A stretch of DNA of 64,000 nucleotides from Cannabis sativa (lineage: Eukaryota; Streptophyta; Magnoliopsida; Rosales; Cannabaceae): NCBI RefSeq assembly GCF_029168945.1, contig NC_083603.1:4154001-4218000 (forward strand), given 5' to 3'. The notes under the pieces are model-generated. The model saw only the letters and a list, made by a program, of their open reading frames with translations. It was not told the DNA's origin and ran no database searches. The position numbers and the translations under genes are program-made. Numbering within the stretch: position 1 is the stretch's first letter; each line of letters opens with the position of its first letter. This document shows positions 58,645 to 64,000 of the stretch, one piece after another.

Positions 58645-60555
58645 CAAAAATAAATTTCATTTGAGGTGTGGATTCTTTTATGTGTGTATTAACTACTGGG
58701 AGTTGCATAAGCTGACGATTAAGAACAAGTATCCAGAGCCAAAAATTAATGACTTCTTTGACTAGCTTCAGGGAAAGATTGCAATTTAGATTAGACATGG
58801 CCATTATGAATTCTTGGTGATGTTATTTGGTTTGACAAATGCTTTGTCACCCTTTTATGGATCTTATCAACAGTGCTTTCAAGAATTTTCTCGATAGCTG
58901 TGTCATAGTGTTTATCGACATCCTTGTAAACTCTTAAACAAATGCAAAACATGAACAATATATTTGAATGGTTTGGGAATGACTTAGAGATCACAAATTG
59001 TATGCTAAATTCAAGAAATGTGAGTTTTTGTTATTGCAAGTGTCTTTTTTAGGCCATTGTGTTGGACAGGATGTGATCATGGTTGATTCATGGAAAGTTA
59101 GATTAGTTAAGAACTAGGTGAGAATAAGGAAATTTTTGGAGTTAGAAGTTTTCTTGGATTAGTTGGGTATTATCAATGCTTTGTGGAAGAATTTTTCAAG
59201 ATCTCTATGCCATTGATAGATTTGACTAAGAAGAATCAACAATTTATGTGGTCTGATAAATGTGAAACTAGTTTTCAAGAGTTAAAGCATCAGTTAATTT
59301 TAGCATCAGTGTTAGCTTTGTCATCAGATCAAGAGAAAATTATGATGTATTGTAATGCATCCAGACAGGGTTTGGAGTGTGTTTTGATGTAGGCTGATAA
59401 GGTCTTTGCTTAAGCTTCTTGTTAGTTGAAAGAGTATGAGCAACATTACCCGACACATGATTTGGAACTTGTTTTTTTGTTTGCCCTAAACATTTGGCGG
59501 CATCGTTGGTATGGAGAGTAATGAGAGATTTATACTGACCACAAGAGTCTCAAGTACTTCTTTATTCAATAATATTTAAAGAGGAAACAAAGATAGTGGT
59601 TGAAGTTAGTCAAAGATTATGATTACAAGATTTTATATCACCCCGAGAAAGCCAATGTGGTGATGGATGCTATGAGCAAAAAAGGTCCCAGGCAGGTCTT
59701 CAGTACTAAGATGATCTCTCCTCAGTTGGCATCAAAAATTGTCAAGGCTAGAATTGAGTTTGTGATAAGAAAACTTCATAACCTAGCACTTCGATTTGAT
59801 TTACTTAAAAGAATCAAAGGTACGTAGTTGGGATATTCTTAGTTGATTAAGTTTTAGAGAAAGTGCTAGCTGGTTGGGTTAGGGTTTCTTAATCTTGAAT
59901 AATGGGATGTTACTTTATAAGGCTTCCGAGCGGTAACAAGCTCAGAAAAGAGATATTGGAGGAAGCTCATACTACACCTCATTCATTGCATCTGGGTACC
60001 ACCAAAATACACTAAGATCTGAAGCTCTATTACTGGTGGTACAGAAGGAAGAAAGATGTAGGTAATTATGTGTTTAAGTGCTTAACTTGTCAGAACATCA
60101 AAGTAGAACATCAGAAGCTGGCAGGGTTATTACAACTTTTGAAACTTCCTAAATGAAAATGGGAAATTGTTATAATGGACTTTGTGGTTGGTCTACCTAA
60201 AACCACAGGGATGTATGATTCAGTTTAGATTGTTTTGGATTGTTTCATGACGTCAACACACTTTTTTCCGATAAAGATAACTTATGCAATGGATCAGCAT
60301 GTAGAGTTGTATGTAAAAGAGATAGTTCGCATTCATGGAGCTCAGACAATCCATTATTTTGAATAGGGATTCGAAATTCACATCTATGTTTTGAAAAATT
60401 ATTCAGAGAGCCATGGGTACAAAGTTGAAGTTTAGTACAAATTTTCACCCTTAGACAATGGACAATCCAAGAGAATAATTTAGATTCTAGAAGATTTGTT
60501 ACGAGCTTGTGTTATGGACTATGAGGGTTTATGGAGTAAATATTTACCTTCGATA
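58645..60555 (+). pseudogene. Decayed Ty3/gypsy pol: RT, RNase H and integrase remnants
   Basis: The plus strand shows, in order, RT motifs MCVNYWELHKL and KNKYPEPKI (58,680-58,750), then GHYEFLVMLFGLTNALSPF and FIDIL in place of FIDDIL (58,911-58,925). Next come the RT/RNase H connection and RNase H (SMPLIDLTKKNQQFMWSD at 59,200; YHPEKANVV and MDAMSKK at 59,636-59,690). The integrase zinc-finger region follows (HSLHLGTTKIH, CLTCQNIKVEHQKLAG at 59,980-60,125), then the integrase core (IMDFVVGLPKTTGMYDS at 60,175-60,225). Many stops and an internal RT deletion after FD-LQG make it dead. No LTRs were found at either end. Confidence 0.88.
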
Positions 60556-60559
60556 TAAT

Positions 60560-60648
60560 TTTTTTACAATCAAAGTTACTTTTACTCACAAAAAATTTAT
60601 ATTGTAACTAAAAAATTATTACTAAATATAATTGTTTTTTGTAGTGTA
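60560..60648. mobile_element. End fragment of a CACTA-type MITE
   Basis: Contains TTACTTTTACTCACAAAAA, TGTAACTAAAAAATTATTAC and the terminus GTTTTTTGTAGTG, as at the right end of 51,494-51,979. The other end is missing. Confidence 0.55.
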
Positions 60649-60985
60649 TATATATAAATATATATACATATATAGGTGACTATATTCTATGTTGTAAAAC
60701 AATGACAAGATATAGTTAGCTAAGTTAATTTACTATTTAATTGCTTTTGAAAGACGTACGTATATAGTAATGACACTTTCCATTAATTGGAAATTTATTA
60801 AATAATGTTTAATATTGTGTATATATTCAAACTTACTTCTCTAGCTACTCTCTAATATATGGGCAAAAAAAAAATTATTCAGTACGTTAATCGTTAAATA
60901 TATATATATTGTCAATTATATTTTATATTTTTTTTTATAAAGAGTGTATATTATATAATAGAATTTTAGTTTAATAGTTTGACCC

Positions 60986-62780
60986 GTGCAGGAAAGGAAA
61001 AGAAGCGGATCCAGTCTTGGGACAATAAATTTCTTTCTCGTGCAGGAAAGGAAGTTCTTATTAAATCAGTTGTTCAATCTCTTCCGGCCTATACAATGAA
61101 TGTGTTTCTCATTCCTGTCGGGATTTGTCAGGACATTGAGCGTGCTATTACCAAGTTTTGGTGGAGGTCGAATAAGAATAAATGCATACACTGGCTTAGC
61201 TGGGACAAGCTCACGAAACATAAGAGCAATGGTGGTATGGGATTTCGAGATTTAAGGGACTTCAACTTAGCTCTGTTAGCAAGCAAGGATGGAGGCTTTT
61301 GACTTGTGGGGATAGCTTGATGGGGCAAATTTACAATGCTAGATACTTTTCGTCAGAGTCTTTTCTTACATCGACCTTGGGGAGTAACCCGAGTTATATT
61401 TGGAGAAGTGTGTTTGAGGCTAAGGAGTTAGTTCGGGCTAGGATTCGACGGTTGGTGGGTGATGGTTCTACCGTTAATATTTTGTTTGAGCCTTGGCTTC
61501 CTGATGAGATGAACCCTTTCATTGAATCTGTCCATCCAGGTCTTGTGGGGAAGTCGGTCGACTCTTTAATGAAAGTCGAGCAGGTTGAATGGGATGGGGA
61601 AGTATTAGTTGATCTGCTCACTGCTAGAGATCGAGCTTTGGTGTGGAAGATTCCGCTCAGTAGTCATTTGAGTACTGATTTGTGGTACTGGTTACATGAT
61701 GCGTCAGGAGTTTTCATTGTTAGGAGTGCATATTCTCTGCTTCAATCAATGAAACCCAACAGAGATAGTCCAGATAACTTTGGAATTTGGCGGCTATTAT
61801 GGCAGTTGCAGCTCCCTCCAAAGGTTCTTAATTTTCTGTGGAGAGCTTCTACCAACAGTCTCCCAACTCGGTTTAATCTCTCCACAAAAAATGTTCTAAT
61901 TGCTGCAACGTGTCCGTTCTGCCTTGCTGCTCCTGAGACGATTATGCATGTGCTGGTGCGGTGCTCTTTTGCTAGAAGTTGCTGGAGCAAGGTTCCAATT
62001 ACTGGTGTGGCGCCTGATGCAATGTTGTTCTTGAGTTGGTTAGAAGCGGGGTTGGTATCGTGGAACTCGGGCGAGGCTCTTGAGGCTGGTATGGTCTGTT
62101 GGTCGATTTGGAATCGTCGGAACGAGTTGGTTTGGAACTTCAAGCACCCTGATGCAAGTGAGGTAGTGGCAATGGCAAAGTTAAATTATGTTGAGTGGTT
62201 TAATGCTCAAAAAGTTAATGTCACATATGCAAGCTTAACTTGGTCGACGACATTACCAGTGGAGCGATGGAGAGCTCCCGATTTTCCTTTGGACAAAGTT
62301 AATGTGGATGGGGCATTTTTTTCTGCCCAAGGGCAGTATGGATTGGACTTGATTGCAAGGTCTGCTGCGGGGTTGGTCTTGGAGACCAGAAGTTTATCTA
62401 GAGAGGGCTCGTTGCAACCTCATATTGTCGAAGCCATTGGTATCAAGGAAGCTCTCTCTTGGAGTAAAGCGAATGGATGGTCACAGATTGTTGTTGAGTC
62501 GGATTGTTTAAATGTCATTAATGATTTGCAAAAGTTCAAACATATGGCTTCTCCTTATGGCCATATTCTTTATGATTGTATGACTTTGGTTGCTGATTTT
62601 GATGTTGTTTCTTTTAATTTTGCTAAGTGGTCTGCTAATAAGGTTGCGCATGCCTTGGCGCGATCTTCTCTTTTTGAGGCTGACCGTACTTTTAGTAGGG
62701 ACTCCTTACCTTTTGTTTTTGCATCCTTAGTTTTGGATGATTTAATTTAATGAAATTTAATCTTTATTCAAAAAAAAAAA
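60986..62780 (+). pseudogene. 5'-truncated LINE (L1-type) with poly(A) and 13-bp target duplication
   Basis: A 1.8-kb copy of the 3' part of a plant LINE ORF2. It begins inside the RT C-terminal region (WDNKFLSRAGKEVLIKSVVQ, LPAYTMNVFLIP). It continues through GGMGFRDLRDFNLALLA, the zf-RVT region (CPFCLAAPETIMHVLVRCSF), and an RNase-H-like tail (KVNVDGAFFS, VEAIGIKEALSW, VVESDCLNVINDL) to a stop at 62,750. A single-base loss near 61,281 shifts the frame between 60,979-61,302 and 61,299-62,750. The rest is open for 483 codons. A poly(A) run precedes 62,781. AATAGTTTGACCC occurs exactly at 60,973-60,985 and 62,781-62,793. The intact duplication suggests a fairly recent insertion. Confidence 0.95.
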
Positions 62781-62793
62781 AATAGTTTGACCC

Positions 62794-64000
62794 CAAAATT
62801 ATTTTTGAAGAATAATTGATATCTATTACAGGTTGGATATTTCGCTTTTAATTACTAATTAAAAAGTATATATAAATAATAGTAAATAAACAATACTTAA
62901 ATTTAATTTTTATAAAACACAAATCTTTTTATAAAAAAATAATTTATATTGTAAATACTTAAATTTAATTTTTGGTTACAAATAATTAATTAATTTTAAT
63001 TTGTAACGCTAATATAAAAGTTATATTTCTAGAACTTTAGTAGGCATTTGAATGTAACCTACGCCAAGTCAATATCTATATGTTATTTTTTAATAGTATA
63101 TTTAAATGACTTTTTAAATAAAAAATAAATTTTATGACTTCGATTAATCAGAGACTATCATATAATCATTGACTTGATACTTAACGGTCAGGTACTTATA
63201 GAAGTTTCATAAATTTAACTTAAGTATGATTACTGCCAAAAATGAAACTTAAATATTTATTTGCAACTGAGAGTAAAATTTAAGTATTTACGCCATCAAT
63301 TACTTTAAAAAAATAATATATTGGAGGTAAAATTATATAACCCAAGTGCTATTTTTCATTGTATATTTCCCTTTCTTTTAGTTAAATATATTTTTAAATC
63401 TTATTTTTAGATGATGATATATATGTTTTTTTATTTAATGCCTTTATTGTTATCATTATTAATAAAATAAAAACACTTGAGTTGTTGTGTAATGGCTACT
63501 TTAATAATTTGTAAAGTTGATTAAAAAGAAAAGCACAATTGGGTTCTTTGCTCACCTTTGAATATTGAACTATGGTTATTAAATATTGTAGAAACAAAAC
63601 GTAACTAAATTCATTGGTTCAAAACCAAAGGATCATATTTATTTAATTATTATAGAGATATTATATGGAGAAAAACTTTTCCATTTAAATTAAATAAATA
63701 AAGATTTTTCATCACATGATATGTATGCTCACCCAAAATCTCTTTAAAAAGTGTACAATTTTTAATTAAAAAAAAAACGCACACAACTAGTTGGACATGT
63801 GTAAATTTTGCATGGGAATCTTTTTTTTTTTCTTTATTTATTTGGGAAATTAAAGATAAAAAAATAAAAAATAGTTAATGGGACCTTGTCCCTACTAAAA
63901 ATAAACCAATTTACTAATTGTATCCATATTGATGATGAAATTTTAGTACACATTAAATTGTGTTAATTACATTAAAAGTGTTGTTAAATAAATATATTTT
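62794..64000. other. AT-rich intergenic DNA
   Basis: No gene. Around 63,190-63,300 short TTTAAGTATTTA-type inverted words resemble the foldback element at 57,222-57,592. Confidence 0.45.

Overview
This is nuclear DNA from a flowering plant, most likely a eudicot. It is AT-rich, its genes are split by introns with GT/AG junctions, and most of it is transposable-element debris. The species cannot be fixed from the sequence alone. Four genes are well supported, all between 9.8 and 26.7 kb. (1) A six-coding-exon mitochondrial carrier (SLC25 type, 382 aa, minus strand). (2) L-galactono-1,4-lactone dehydrogenase, the last enzyme of plant vitamin C synthesis (six exons, 592 aa, plus strand), divergent from the carrier. 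(3) A 57-aa cysteine-rich transmembrane (CYSTM) protein in three small exons (minus strand), tail to tail with GLDH. (4) Ribosomal protein eS7 (191 aa, plus strand), with telo-box and site II promoter motifs. Each model was built by joining exons at GT/AG sites and checking that the frame stays open.

Layout. 0-5.3 kb: anonymous DNA and a 1.9-kb minisatellite split by a 5'-truncated LINE with target-site duplication (TSD). 5.3-9.4 kb: two diverged copies of a repeat, an unrecognised 344-aa ORF and an LTR-like segment. 9.8-20.6 kb: carrier, GLDH and CYSTM, with miniature elements between them and in introns. 20.8-24.6 kb: a foldback element, a non-autonomous Helitron with both ends, and a repeat whose inverted partner lies beyond eS7. 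24.7-26.7 kb: eS7. 27.6-36.9 kb: an Ac-like hAT miniature element with a perfect 8-bp TSD, and a 6.5-kb defective CACTA-type transposon split by a 3.1-kb solo LTR. 36.9-37.8 kb: a gag remnant. 38-58 kb: no gene found; miniature elements, a SINE-like sequence, LTRs, a broken LINE, two Cassandra-type (5S-rRNA-carrying) LTR pieces and a second TRIM. 58-62.8 kb: a GC-rich hexamer array, a decayed Ty3/gypsy pol and a young-looking 5'-truncated LINE with 13-bp TSD and poly(A). The end holds only AT-rich DNA.

The carrier and GLDH both belong in mitochondria, but nothing in the sequence shows they are co-regulated. I found no operon-like, CRISPR-like or defence-like system and no convincing new biological system. 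The noteworthy content is the nested transposon record, the small CYSTM gene in exons of 40-88 bases, the odd insertion in the carrier, and one unexplained ORF.
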